A DNA stretch of 63,601 nucleotides from Elusimicrobiota bacterium (lineage in GTDB: Bacteria > Elusimicrobiota > Elusimicrobia > UBA1565 > UBA9628), in NCBI GenBank assembly GCA_016207605.1, contig JACQPJ010000023.1, positions 1 through 63,601 of the forward strand, in the 5' to 3' direction. The position numbers were made by a program, and so were the translations under genes. Below, in pieces: positions 7,557 through 15,576 of the stretch. Below the pieces are notes generated by a model. The model made no database searches, was not told the origin of the DNA, and saw nothing but the letters and a program-made list of their open reading frames with translations. Position 1 is the stretch's first letter; each line of letters begins with the position of its first letter.

Positions 7557-8468
7557 CTAGCGGCCCTCCGCCAGGCGCCGGCGGATGCGGGCGCGCAGGA
7601 CGACGGCCGAGAAATTCAGCAGGAAGGTCAGCGTGAGCAGCACGAATACCGTCGCGTAGAGGATGGGCTTGGTCGCGTCCACGTCGGGCGACTGGGTCGC
7701 CATCACGTAGACGTGATAGCCCAGCTCCATGAACTGGTGATTGAGGCGCCTGGGCAGCTCGGGGAGGTAGTAGGCCGCCCCCGTGAACAGGATGGGCGCG
7801 ACTTCCCCCGCCCCCCGGCTGACGGCCAGGATGGTGCCCGTCAGGATGCCTCCGGTGGCCTGGGGGAGGAGCACGTACCGGACCATCTGCCAACGGGTGG
7901 CTCCCAGGGCGTAGGCCGCCTCGCGATGGCCGCGCGGCACCACGCGCAGGGCCTCCTCCGTGGCGACCACGACCGTCGGCAAAGTCAGCAGGGCCATGGT
8001 CAGCGCCGCCCACAGGATGGCGGGCTGTCCGAAATGGAGCTGTCCGCCGTAAAAGAGGCGGTCCACGCTGCGCCCCGCGAACTCGATGAAGAACCCCAGG
8101 CCGAACAGGCCGAAGACGATGGCGGGGACCCCGGCCAGGTTTTGGATGGCCAGGCGCACCGCGTGCACCAATTTCGAGCCCGCGGGCGCGTATTCCTGCA
8201 GGTAGACCGCGGTGCAGACCCCCAGGGGCACGACCGCGATGGTCATCAGCAGGACCAGGAAGACGGTCCCGAAGATCGCCGGGAAGATGCCGCCCTCCGT
8301 CATGCCGGCCCTGGGGGCCGTCGTGAGGAACTCCCAGGAGAGATGGTGGACGCCGTGGTAGGCGATATGGCCGAGGATGAGCGCGACGAGGAGGATCACC
8401 GTCGCGCAGGCCAGGCCGGTCAGGCCCATGAACAGGAACGTGATCCGGTTGATCCAGCGCCGGCTCAT
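7557..8468 (-). CDS. pstA: phosphate ABC transporter permease PstA
   Basis: 303 residues with six hydrophobic helices and the permease EAA-loop region 'EEALRVVPRGHREAAYALGATRWQ'. It forms the inner-membrane channel with PstC. Its ATG overlaps the pstC stop by one base (TGATG), a coupled arrangement. The C-terminal 'NFSAVVLRARIRRRL' tail is usual for PstA. Confidence 0.94.
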   Translation of the reverse strand: MSRRWINRITFLFMGLTGLACATVILLVALILGHIAYHGVHHLSWEFLTTAPRAGMTEGGIFPAIFGTVFLVLLMTIAVVPLGVCTAVYLQEYAPAGSKLVHAVRLAIQNLAGVPAIVFGLFGLGFFIEFAGRSVDRLFYGGQLHFGQPAILWAALTMALLTLPTVVVATEEALRVVPRGHREAAYALGATRWQMVRYVLLPQATGGILTGTILAVSRGAGEVAPILFTGAAYYLPELPRRLNHQFMELGYHVYVMATQSPDVDATKPILYATVFVLLTLTFLLNFSAVVLRARIRRRLAEGR

Positions 8469-9406
8469 CAGAGACGGCTCCCTGAAAGCCGCTGCTTGAG
8501 GCGCTCCACGAACGCCTGGCCGAGCAGGTTGGTGGCGAAGGTGAACAGGAACAGCAAGGTGCCGATGAAGAAGAGGACGTGGTAGTGCGGGCTGCCGTGG
8601 ACGACTTCTCCCAGCTCGGCGGCGATGGTCGCCGAGAGGGTGCGCAGAGGGTCGGTCGGCGACAGGGAGAGGACGGCGGCGTTGCCCGAGGCCATCAGGA
8701 CGATCATGGTCTCCCCGATGGCGCGCCCGAACCCGAGCACGCACGCCGCGAAGATCCCCGGGAAGGCCGCGGGCAGGACCACGCGCCAGGCGGTCTGCCA
8801 GGGCGTGGCGCCCAGCGCGATGGAGCCTTCCCGGTAGCTTTGGGGCACCGCGGTCAGGGCGTCCTCGGCGACGGTGAAGACGATGGGGATGACGGCCAGG
8901 CCCAGCGCGATGCCGGCGTTGATCGCATTCAGGCGGTAATCGAGCCCCAGGAGGTCCTGGATGTAGGTCGCCATCACCATCAGCGCGAAAAAGCCCAGGA
9001 CCACGGACGGGATGCCGGCCAGGAGCTCGATGGAGGGCTTGATGATCTCGCGCAGCCACGAGGGGGCGAATTCGGAGCTGAAGACGGCCGCCCCCAGGGC
9101 CAGCGGCAGGGCGAAGAGCAGCGCCACCACGGTCGCCTTGATCGTCCCGGTCAGCAGAGGGAGCAGGGAGTATTTCGGGATCGCCGAGATCGGCTGCCAG
9201 GCGAACTCCTTGGGTTCGCTTGGCTCCGGGCTTTGCGGCAGGAAAAGCCGGGACAGGCCGGCCTCCTGCCGGACCTCCTGGGACAGGAGGACCGGCAGGG
9301 CTTCCTTGCCGATGAAGACGAAGATGAGGACCAGGCCGACGATGGCCAGCGAGGCGCTGACGCGTATGACGGCCTCGATCGCCGACTCGGCGGCGCGCCG
9401 GCTCAT
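8468..9406 (-). CDS. pstC: phosphate ABC transporter permease PstC
   Basis: 312 residues, six predicted membrane helices, EAA-loop region 'EDALTAVPQSYREGSIALGATPWQ' and the 'FGRAIGETMIVLMASGN' motif characteristic of PstC. There is a periplasmic insertion after the first helix (about 40-80). The start overlaps the pstS stop by 4 bp (ATGA). Confidence 0.94.
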   Translation of the reverse strand: MSRRAAESAIEAVIRVSASLAIVGLVLIFVFIGKEALPVLLSQEVRQEAGLSRLFLPQSPEPSEPKEFAWQPISAIPKYSLLPLLTGTIKATVVALLFALPLALGAAVFSSEFAPSWLREIIKPSIELLAGIPSVVLGFFALMVMATYIQDLLGLDYRLNAINAGIALGLAVIPIVFTVAEDALTAVPQSYREGSIALGATPWQTAWRVVLPAAFPGIFAACVLGFGRAIGETMIVLMASGNAAVLSLSPTDPLRTLSATIAAELGEVVHGSPHYHVLFFIGTLLFLFTFATNLLGQAFVERLKQRLSGSRL

Positions 9407-10227
9407 CGGATCGGGAAGTACCCGACTTGGCCGACGAGCTCCTGCCCCTCGGGGCCGGTGACCCAGCCGATGAAGCTCTTGATGTCTCCCGAGGGCTTGC
9501 TGCGGACGTAGAAATACAGGTCGCGGCTGATGGGATACTTGCCGGATTTCACGTGCTCCAGCGTCGGCTCGTAGGCCGCGTCCCCGTCGGTTTTCTTGAT
9601 CGGACAGAATTTGATGCCCTTGGCGTACGCCGCGCCGCCGTAGCCGATGCCGCGCTTGTCCTTGACGACGGCGTTGACGACCGCCGCCGTCCCCGGCAGG
9701 CTTTGGGCCATGGGACTGAAGTCCCGGCCTTGGAGGACGTTGTCCTTGAAGTAGACGTAGGTCCCCGAGTTGTTTTCCCGGGAGTACAGGATGATCTTGG
9801 CGTCCTCTCCCCCCACGTCCTTCCAGTTCGCGATCTTGCCGCGGTAGATCTGCTCCACCTGCCGCAGGGTCAGCTCCTTGACGGGGTTGGAGTCGTTGAG
9901 ATAGACGGCCAGGCCGTCGCGCGCCACCGGGATCTCGACGCCCAAGGTGTTAAAGCGGTCGCGGAGGCTGAGCTTTTCCTTCCGGCTCATCGGCCTCGAC
10001 GCCGCGCAGATGTCGGTCGAGCCGTTGATCAAGGCGGCAATCCCGGTTCCGGAGCCGCCGCCCGTCACCTGGATCGAGACGCCGGGATTCTTGGCCCTGT
10101 AGGCTTCGGCCCATTTTTGATTCAGGATGACCAAGGTGTCGGACCCCTTGATCGTGATGGTCGCGGCCGCGTTGAGCGGCACGGCTAGGGCCAACAGGCC
10201 GGCGGTGATGGACCTCATCGGCCTCAT
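9403..10227 (-). CDS. pstS: phosphate-binding protein PstS
   Basis: 274 residues with a short N-terminal signal (MRSITAGLLALAVPLNAAAT). 'IKGSDTLVILNQKWAEAY', 'GGGSGTGIAALINGSTDI' and 'SRENNSGTYVYFKDNVL' are the phosphate-ligand loops of PBP-like PstS proteins. It delivers periplasmic phosphate to PstCA. A CGGAGG site lies 9 nt before the ATG. It follows the porin gene closely and shares its Pho-box promoter. Confidence 0.95.
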   Translation of the reverse strand: MRPMRSITAGLLALAVPLNAAATITIKGSDTLVILNQKWAEAYRAKNPGVSIQVTGGGSGTGIAALINGSTDICAASRPMSRKEKLSLRDRFNTLGVEIPVARDGLAVYLNDSNPVKELTLRQVEQIYRGKIANWKDVGGEDAKIILYSRENNSGTYVYFKDNVLQGRDFSPMAQSLPGTAAVVNAVVKDKRGIGYGGAAYAKGIKFCPIKKTDGDAAYEPTLEHVKSGKYPISRDLYFYVRSKPSGDIKSFIGWVTGPEGQELVGQVGYFPIR

Positions 10228-10262
10228 GATTTCATGCCTCCGTTGTGGTTGTCGTGCGGATT

Positions 10263-11414
10263 CTAGAACTTGTATTGGACCTGGAGCGTGGTCGTGTTGT
10301 CCCGGACTTCTCCCGGATCTTCCGTGACCGGATTTTCCCAGGCCAGCGTGATCCGGACGTTGTCATCCCAGAAATAATGCGCGGCCAGCGTCGTCGTCCG
10401 GATGACGTCTCCCCCGGCGTCGCGATCGGCGTCGAAGACGTCGTAGCGCGCGGCGGCCTGGAAGGAGCCGCCCAGGTTCTGGACTTCGGCGAGGAACCAG
10501 CCCTCGTTGCGGGTCTGCCGCGCGGCCGGGTTCTGGACCCCTTGGCCGAGCATGTACTCGCCCCCGAACGACCCGCCGCCGAGAACGGGGAGTTCATAGT
10601 ACAGGAAAGCGTCCGCCCCGGCGTGCTTCTTGAGGACGGTCCCGGCGCTGCCGTCGGCCCGCGTCGCGAACCTCCGGTCGTACTCCTGGGAAATCCCCAG
10701 GTCCAGCCAGCCGAGGCTGTAGGCGACGCGGCCCATCCAGAGCTTGAACTTGTCGTTGTCGAACGTCTGCGGCGGCTTGATCCCGTTTCCGTTGAACAGA
10801 CCGAGCTTCACGTTGAGCCCCTCGACGGGGAGGTCGGGGACCTCGACGCGCGCTCCCTTGTCGCGCTCTCCGTCGAACACGGTCTTGCCGAACACCCGGG
10901 CGCGCTCTGGGAACTCCCGGGCGCTGGAGGTGCGCTCGATCTCGCGGCCGAAAAACCAGTTCTGCTGGCCCATGATCAGGTTGATCCCCCTGCCGGACCA
11001 GGGCTCGGTCAGCTTGACGTAGGCCTCCTTGAGCGTGACGCCGTCCTTGGTGGACATGTCGGGATACAGGACGAACTGGCTCGTAGGGTTGGCCGCGTAC
11101 GTGAACTTGATCCGCCCACGCCGGATCGAGAAGCTGTCCTGCTTGTCGGCCGCGGCCGGCGGGACGACGGCGTCGGCGGGGCGGTCGGCATGGCTCTCGT
11201 AGCGGGCCTGGAGGTAGCCGGTCACCTTGAGCCGCTTGAGACCGAGGACGTCGGCGCTGGAGCCCTGCTGGCTTTCGCTCATCGCCTCGACCTGGCTCTT
11301 GAGCTCGCCGAGGCTTTGCCGGACTTCCTGCAGGGTCGCCGGCTCTTGTCCCCAAGCGGTCGAAACGGGAAGCAGCGCGGCGAGAGCGGCAAGCCGCCCT
11401 TGGCGTCCTTTCAT
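10263..11414 (-). CDS. phosphate-selective porin (OprO/OprP family)
   Basis: 383 residues from ATG 11414 (AAAGGGGACG upstream), with a signal peptide cut after about AWGQ, a short coiled coil (LQEVRQSLGELKSQVEAM) as seen in trimeric porins, and a beta-barrel ending in YKF, i.e. a terminal aromatic residue. 'FSIRRGRIKFTYAANPTSQF' is the conserved Porin_O_P region. It lets phosphate or polyphosphate cross the outer membrane, and it is the first gene of the pst operon. It implies a diderm envelope. Confidence 0.85.
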   Translation of the reverse strand: MKGRQGRLAALAALLPVSTAWGQEPATLQEVRQSLGELKSQVEAMSESQQGSSADVLGLKRLKVTGYLQARYESHADRPADAVVPPAAADKQDSFSIRRGRIKFTYAANPTSQFVLYPDMSTKDGVTLKEAYVKLTEPWSGRGINLIMGQQNWFFGREIERTSSAREFPERARVFGKTVFDGERDKGARVEVPDLPVEGLNVKLGLFNGNGIKPPQTFDNDKFKLWMGRVAYSLGWLDLGISQEYDRRFATRADGSAGTVLKKHAGADAFLYYELPVLGGGSFGGEYMLGQGVQNPAARQTRNEGWFLAEVQNLGGSFQAAARYDVFDADRDAGGDVIRTTTLAAHYFWDDNVRITLAWENPVTEDPGEVRDNTTTLQVQYKF

Positions 11415-11503
11415 CGGTTCGTCCCCTTTGATTCTTTTCTCACGTTGGGGAGATGTTAGCTTCGCGCCCCGGCGCCGCTCCATAGCGGCGGGGTAACTTG
11501 CAG

Positions 11504-11521
11504 TTGACGGGGGAATGACAG
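11504..11521 (-). promoter_or_regulatory. Pho box (PhoB operator) of the porin-pst operon
   Basis: On the minus strand CTGTCAT-TCCC-CCGTCAA, two 7-bp direct repeats 4 bp apart, closely matches the PhoB consensus (CTGTCAT repeated with an 11-bp period). It lies 90 bp upstream of the porin start. A PhoB-PhoR pair is encoded at 30334-32063. Confidence 0.75.
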
Positions 11522-11538
11522 CCCCGGACCCGAGGGCG

Positions 11539-12486
11539 CTACCGGGCGCGCCGCGCGAGCGCCGTCTCGGCGATCCATTGCTGGGTGCCGCAGGAGCAGT
11601 AGTACGCGCCCAGGCGCAGACGGCGTTCCAGCGCGAAGCGCATCAGCTCCAGCGCGGTTTCCTCGCTGGAGGCGACGGCCGACCAGGAGAGCGCGCCGCC
11701 AGGCGCCTCGTCCTTGGCTCGGCAGCCCTGGCGTTGGAGCGCGTCCAGGTTCTGCGCCGAGGCGAAGAGCTCGTGGAGGATGAGATGACGGGCGCCCAGC
11801 GCCTCCAGCGTCTCCATCAGGCGCATGACGCGCTCGCGGTCGCGGGGGATGGCGGGAATCTCGACTTCGACGTCCGCGAACACCTCCAGGCCCAGGCGCA
11901 CCGGCCCTGGGTCGTAGCCGTTGGCGGCCAGGTTGACGCGCAGGGCGTCCACGCCGGCGTCCTTGAGGCGGCGCAGGAGCTCGGGAGTGAACAGGTCGCC
12001 GTTGGAGTAGAGGTCGATGCGCAGGCCCGGGCCCAGGCGCTCGCGCAGGAGCCGCGCCAGGCGCAGGGTCTTCTCGGCGTCGAGCAGGGGCTCGCCGCCG
12101 CTCAGGCCCACGCTGGCCACGTCGAGCTCTTGGAGAATCCGGGGGGCCTCCGCCTCGCTCGCGACGGCGCGGCCGTGCACGCTCATCCCGTCGCCGCGCG
12201 GCTTGGGGTTGAAGCAGAAGAAGCATTCCCGGCTGCAGCGGGTCGTCACGCAGAGATTGCTTCCGCGGCCCTCCAGGCAGGGGCGGCAGCCCGCCGGCAG
12301 CTCCCCCGTGTAGAACGTGGAGCGTTCGGGCCAGCCCTTGGCGCCCAGGCGCAGGACCTCCGCCCGGAGGGCGTCGCGCCGGCGCCGGGCCGCCTCGGCA
12401 TCGGCATCGCCGGCGAGCCGGTCCCGGCGGGCCAGACCGAGCGCATAGCGCTCGAAGGTCTCGGAACGGGGGCGCGCCTCGGACAT
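11539..12486 (-). CDS. radical SAM protein of unknown substrate
   Basis: 315 residues. The iron-sulfur motif is CSRECFFC (CxxxCxxC) near residue 85, with SGGEPLL near 130 for SAM binding and an 'IDLYSNGDLFT' strand. Extra cysteines precede it (CRPCLEGRGSNLC) and follow it near the end (YYCSCGTQQW), which could hold a second cluster. It is similar in layout to activase/MoaA-like enzymes, but I cannot name the substrate. It is monocistronic, and an extended -10 like TGATATAGG lies about 35 nt upstream. Confidence 0.8.
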   Translation of the reverse strand: MSEARPRSETFERYALGLARRDRLAGDADAEAARRRRDALRAEVLRLGAKGWPERSTFYTGELPAGCRPCLEGRGSNLCVTTRCSRECFFCFNPKPRGDGMSVHGRAVASEAEAPRILQELDVASVGLSGGEPLLDAEKTLRLARLLRERLGPGLRIDLYSNGDLFTPELLRRLKDAGVDALRVNLAANGYDPGPVRLGLEVFADVEVEIPAIPRDRERVMRLMETLEALGARHLILHELFASAQNLDALQRQGCRAKDEAPGGALSWSAVASSEETALELMRFALERRLRLGAYYCSCGTQQWIAETALARRAR

Positions 12487-12566
12487 GGCGCGGACCGCCG
12501 GAGCAACGAAACGGCCTATATCAGACGCAATGCCAGTCGCTTAAGGATTCTGGATTAGAAGGAGGT

Positions 12567-12590
12567 AATTTTGACGCTACTGTCAAAATT
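12567..12590. promoter_or_regulatory. perfect palindrome upstream of the restriction-modification operon
   Basis: AATTTTGAC-gctact-GTCAAAATT is a 9-bp perfect inverted repeat with a 6-bp centre, 17 bp before the HTH gene. A further half-site, AGTCAAAT, follows at 12592-12599. This is the expected place for the operator of the small HTH protein, which could act as a controller. Confidence 0.6.
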
Positions 12591-12607
12591 TAGTCAAATA
12601 TACGCTA

Positions 12608-12811
12608 ATGATGCCCAGACTCGTTGACGCCAAGGAGGTATTGACCACTCCCCAGGTATGCGACCTACTCAACATTACCCGCCAAACTCTTTACGCCTGG
12701 CTCCAGCAGGGAAAGGTCAAGCCCTGGATGAGGGGCGGAGGTTCGTGGCTATTCATTCGTGCTGAAATTCTCAAGGCGAAGGATTTTCGATACCAGAGGA
12801 TTATGCCATGA
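12608..12811 (+). CDS. small MerR/excisionase-type HTH protein
   Basis: 67 residues: 'LTTPQVCDLLNITRQTLYAWLQQGKVKP' is a winged helix-turn-helix of the MerR/excisionase (HTH_17) type, followed by 'GSWLFIRAEIL'. It is the first gene of a three-gene operon with a DNA methyltransferase and an HNH nuclease and overlaps the methyltransferase start by 4 bp. It probably controls expression of the operon, in the role of a C-protein; a recombination-directionality role is the alternative. Confidence 0.75.
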   Translation: MMPRLVDAKEVLTTPQVCDLLNITRQTLYAWLQQGKVKPWMRGGGSWLFIRAEILKAKDFRYQRIMP

Positions 12812-13848
12812 AACAGCTTAGGAAGGCTGGAGGGACTAAGGTAAGGACTGGGCAATCTCTTCGGACGAACGCAGAAGGCGCCATCTGGGGCACAGGTGAT
12901 ATCTCTGGAGCTACAATGCTCCTCGATGCGGAGGGAATGAAGGTTCCGCATCCGATCCCCTATCAAGGCAGCAAGCGAAATCTGGCCATTCAGATTCTCG
13001 CCTACTTCCCTGACCACATTGACAATCTTATTGAACCGTTTGCCGGCTCAGGTGCCATCACTCTAGCCGCGGCCGTACGCGGTTTGGCTGAAGGCTACCA
13101 CTTGAATGACCTGAACGCACCGCTCATAGAATTGTGGCGGATGATCATAGAGGAGCCGCAAAAGCTAGCGAAGCAGTACGAAAGGATTTGGCGAGACCAG
13201 CACGATGACCGCCGAGAATACTATTCCAGAATTCGCAACGAGTTCAATCAGACGCGCAGACCCCATCACTTCCTCTATCTCCTGGCTCGATGCGTAAAGG
13301 CTTCTGTGCGGTATAACTCGAAAGGCGAATTCAATCAGAGCCCCGACAAGAGGAGGATGGGCGCCTTGCCTACGACAATGTGCGATCATATCCTCGGGGC
13401 ATCCCATCTCCTAAACGGCAAGACGAAATGCACTTCGGAGGACTATAAGTCTCTTGTGAAACGCGCCCAGCCCGAAGATTTCATTTACATGGACCCACCC
13501 TACCAGGGAGTGTGCGGAGATCGTGACCCTCGATACCTCAAGGGAGTGCTCTTCGATGAATTCGTCGAAGCGTTGTGCGATCTTAATGCACGGGACATCA
13601 GCTACATCGTGAGTTACGATGGGAGAACGGGTGATAAGGTTCACGGGCGAACACTACCACCCAGCTTACAGCTCCGTCATATCGAATTGGCAGCGGGGCG
13701 CTCCTCGCAAGAGACGCTATTAGGACGATCAGCCGTGACCTACGAATCTCTCTATCTATCTCCGGCGCTGGAAAAAAGACTCCAGACCTGCCGCAGGAAT
13801 ACCAAGCCGACAGATGGGCAGTTGGTTTTACTTGAGGCAGGAAATTGA
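12808..13848 (+). CDS. D12-class (Dam-like) DNA adenine-N6 methyltransferase
   Basis: 346 residues. SAM-binding region 'PYQGSKRNLA' and FAGSGAITLA (motif I) near residues 53-80, catalytic DPPYQG (DPPY) near 230, and a 'GEFNQSPD' segment in between, in the order of the D12/Dam family. It methylates adenine in a specific duplex sequence that cannot be predicted here. Partner of the nuclease just downstream. Base composition is clearly AT-richer than the flanks, suggesting transfer. Confidence 0.88.
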   Translation: MKQLRKAGGTKVRTGQSLRTNAEGAIWGTGDISGATMLLDAEGMKVPHPIPYQGSKRNLAIQILAYFPDHIDNLIEPFAGSGAITLAAAVRGLAEGYHLNDLNAPLIELWRMIIEEPQKLAKQYERIWRDQHDDRREYYSRIRNEFNQTRRPHHFLYLLARCVKASVRYNSKGEFNQSPDKRRMGALPTTMCDHILGASHLLNGKTKCTSEDYKSLVKRAQPEDFIYMDPPYQGVCGDRDPRYLKGVLFDEFVEALCDLNARDISYIVSYDGRTGDKVHGRTLPPSLQLRHIELAAGRSSQETLLGRSAVTYESLYLSPALEKRLQTCRRNTKPTDGQLVLLEAGN

Positions 13849-14576
13849 AACCCCCGAAGCTGCCCGCGAAATTCACTCGGCTCTGCAACAGCGTCACGGC
13901 TAAACGCCCTAAGACGGTGATCGACCACATCCTGAAACATGGCTTTATCACCACGCAGGACCTAAAGGACAAATACGGCTACAACCATCCGCCGCGGGCG
14001 GTTCGCGACGTGAAGGAGCATGGCATTCCGATTGTGATGTTTCGGGTTATCGGCAGCGATGGGCGGAAGATCGCCGCGTATAAATTTGGAGACCCAGAGA
14101 AGTTGCGCATGGGAACTCAGCTTGGACGCACCGTTTTATCGAAGGAGCTGAAGCAATCACTCGTTGAGCGCTATGGTGCGAACTGCGCCATTTATTGCGT
14201 TCCATTTCCAGAACGCGAGCTGCAGATCGACCACAGAGTTCCCTTCGAGGTCGCCGGCGACGATCCCAAAGCGACTGCAAAAATCGAGGACTACATGCTG
14301 CTTTGCGGGTCGGCTAATCGCGCCAAATCTTGGTCCTGCGAGCACTGCGTCAATTGGCTTGAACTTAAGAAGCCCGAGGTTTGTCGAACGTGCTATTGGG
14401 CCTACCCAGAAAGCTATATCCACGTCGCCATGCGACCAGTGCGGCGCGCAGATATCTTTTGGAGCGAGGGCGAGGTGGCAGACTACGACCTTCTCAAACA
14501 GAAGACAGAGCAGCTTCAAAAAAATATTCCGGGCTACGTCAAGGAAATTGTCAAGGAGCACCTAAAGGGCGGATAG
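13845..14576 (+). CDS. HNH-type restriction endonuclease (putative)
   Basis: 243 residues from TTG 13845, overlapping the methyltransferase stop (TTGA) with AGGCAGGAAA just upstream. N-terminal helix-turn-helix-like region (about 22-55), then 'ELQIDHRVPFEVAGD' near 125-140, an HNH/beta-beta-alpha nuclease signature, then Cys pairs 'SCEHC' and 'CRTC' that may bind zinc. Known type II systems pair such nucleases with D12 methyltransferases. Cleavage site unknown. The C terminus is a coiled-coil-like lysine-rich helix. Confidence 0.72.
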   Translation: MKPPKLPAKFTRLCNSVTAKRPKTVIDHILKHGFITTQDLKDKYGYNHPPRAVRDVKEHGIPIVMFRVIGSDGRKIAAYKFGDPEKLRMGTQLGRTVLSKELKQSLVERYGANCAIYCVPFPERELQIDHRVPFEVAGDDPKATAKIEDYMLLCGSANRAKSWSCEHCVNWLELKKPEVCRTCYWAYPESYIHVAMRPVRRADIFWSEGEVADYDLLKQKTEQLQKNIPGYVKEIVKEHLKGG

Positions 14577-14755
14577 CGCCCGCAACTAGGGCCCTGCGCC
14601 AAAATTTTATCCGGTCTTCTTCGTGTCTTGGTGTCTTTGTGGTTCATTCGTTCGCCCACAACGGGTCTTTAGGATCATGCCGCCTTCCTTGTGTATAATC
14701 GGGCGCGCTGTTGACACGCGGGCATTTTAGAGGCCAGGCGCCGGGGGTGGCTGGC
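14577..14755 (+). promoter_or_regulatory. intergenic region with TATAAT box and a dispersed GGGTCTTTAGG motif
   Basis: Contains an unusual run cttcgTGTCTTGGTGTCTTTG (14619-14639), the GGGTCTTTAGG motif (14663-14673) also found near other promoters in this window, and TATAAT at 14694-14699. The leader from there to ATG 14756 would be about 50 nt. No gene is seen. Confidence 0.4.
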
Positions 14756-15094
14756 ATGATCTCCTTCCTTTTCAACGTCGTCTTGTCTGCCGTGGTGATC
14801 GGCGTGGTGGTTTGGCTGGCGGGGCGCTCTCCCTCCGCCGCGGGTTTTGCGGCCGTCATGCCGCTGTCCGCCATGCTGATCCTGCCGTTGAGCCGCGCCA
14901 AGCTGGGCGGCGCGGGCACGGCCTTGTTGGCCAAAAGCATGCTCCTAGGAATTCCGACCGTCGCCGTGTTCATTCTCCCCTTCATAGCGGCTGGCAGGCT
15001 GAGGATCGGATTCTGGCAGGCCTATGCCCTGGGGTGCGCCCTGATGCTGCCTGCTTTCGCTCTCCATCGTTATTTGTTCAAGCTCTGGCTGTGA
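14756..15094 (+). CDS. small four-helix membrane protein (GlpM/DUF3147-like)
   Basis: 112 residues from ATG 14756, with four hydrophobic segments and the sequence 'VVVWLAGRSPSAAGFAAVMPLSAMLILPLSRAKLGG' that resembles the GlpM/DUF3147 family of small inner-membrane proteins. The similarity is by eye only. An upstream in-frame TTG at 14711 was rejected because it adds a hydrophilic, non-conserved stretch. Confidence 0.55.
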   Translation: MISFLFNVVLSAVVIGVVVWLAGRSPSAAGFAAVMPLSAMLILPLSRAKLGGAGTALLAKSMLLGIPTVAVFILPFIAAGRLRIGFWQAYALGCALMLPAFALHRYLFKLWL

Positions 15095-15126
15095 CGAAAA
15101 AGACCGCAGGGAGGCATGGAAATAAC

Positions 15127-15552
15127 ATGACCCGCAGGATTTGCCGCGCCGTTCTTCTCGCGTTGCTGGAGCTGCCGATCGTTTCTTTCGCCGCGGGGGC
15201 GGCGCCCACGAAAGAGGCTTCTTTTTCCGGGCGCTTCTACGGGATGGAAGGCCGGCTGATGCACACGTGGGACTTCAACGAGGACGGCACCTTCTATCAT
15301 GCGACGATCGCCTCGGGGGCCGGCACCAGCGTGCGCAGCGGCGAGAGAGGACGCTTCGCGGTCGAGGACGGCGTCTTGACCCTGCGCGTGCAGAAGACCG
15401 CCTCCGGCTTCGTCACGCCGGGCGTCGGGGGGCGCACGACCCAGGTCGGCGGCGGCGCGCAGGACAAGGAGGAGACGCGCCGCCTGCGCCTGAAACGGTC
15501 GGCCCAGGGCGTCGTCCTGGACGGCGTCGCGCTGAAAGTCAAGAGCTGGTAG
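15127..15552 (+). CDS. secreted small beta-rich protein of unknown function
   Basis: 141 residues with a signal peptide (MTRRICRAVLLALLELPIVS...AGAAP). The mature part reads like a small lipocalin/META-type barrel: 'GRFYGMEGRLMHTWDFNEDGTFYH', 'RGRFAVEDGVLTLRVQK', 'LRLKRSAQGVVLDGVALKVK', i.e. alternating strands with a 'W.F..DGTF' motif common to proteins measuring residual or lipid-binding activities. No function assigned. It is convergent with the subtilase gene. Confidence 0.65.
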   Translation: MTRRICRAVLLALLELPIVSFAAGAAPTKEASFSGRFYGMEGRLMHTWDFNEDGTFYHATIASGAGTSVRSGERGRFAVEDGVLTLRVQKTASGFVTPGVGGRTTQVGGGAQDKEETRRLRLKRSAQGVVLDGVALKVKSW

Positions 15553-15576
15553 CCGTCGGTCCTTGATTTTCGCCGC

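Noticed and set aside
12808..13848. CRISPR-associated or BREX-like defence island
   Set aside because: No further defence genes next to the methyltransferase and nuclease.
12608..14576. Prophage remnant
   Set aside because: No integrase, structural or lysis genes accompany the HTH, methyltransferase and nuclease; the trio fits a restriction-modification system.
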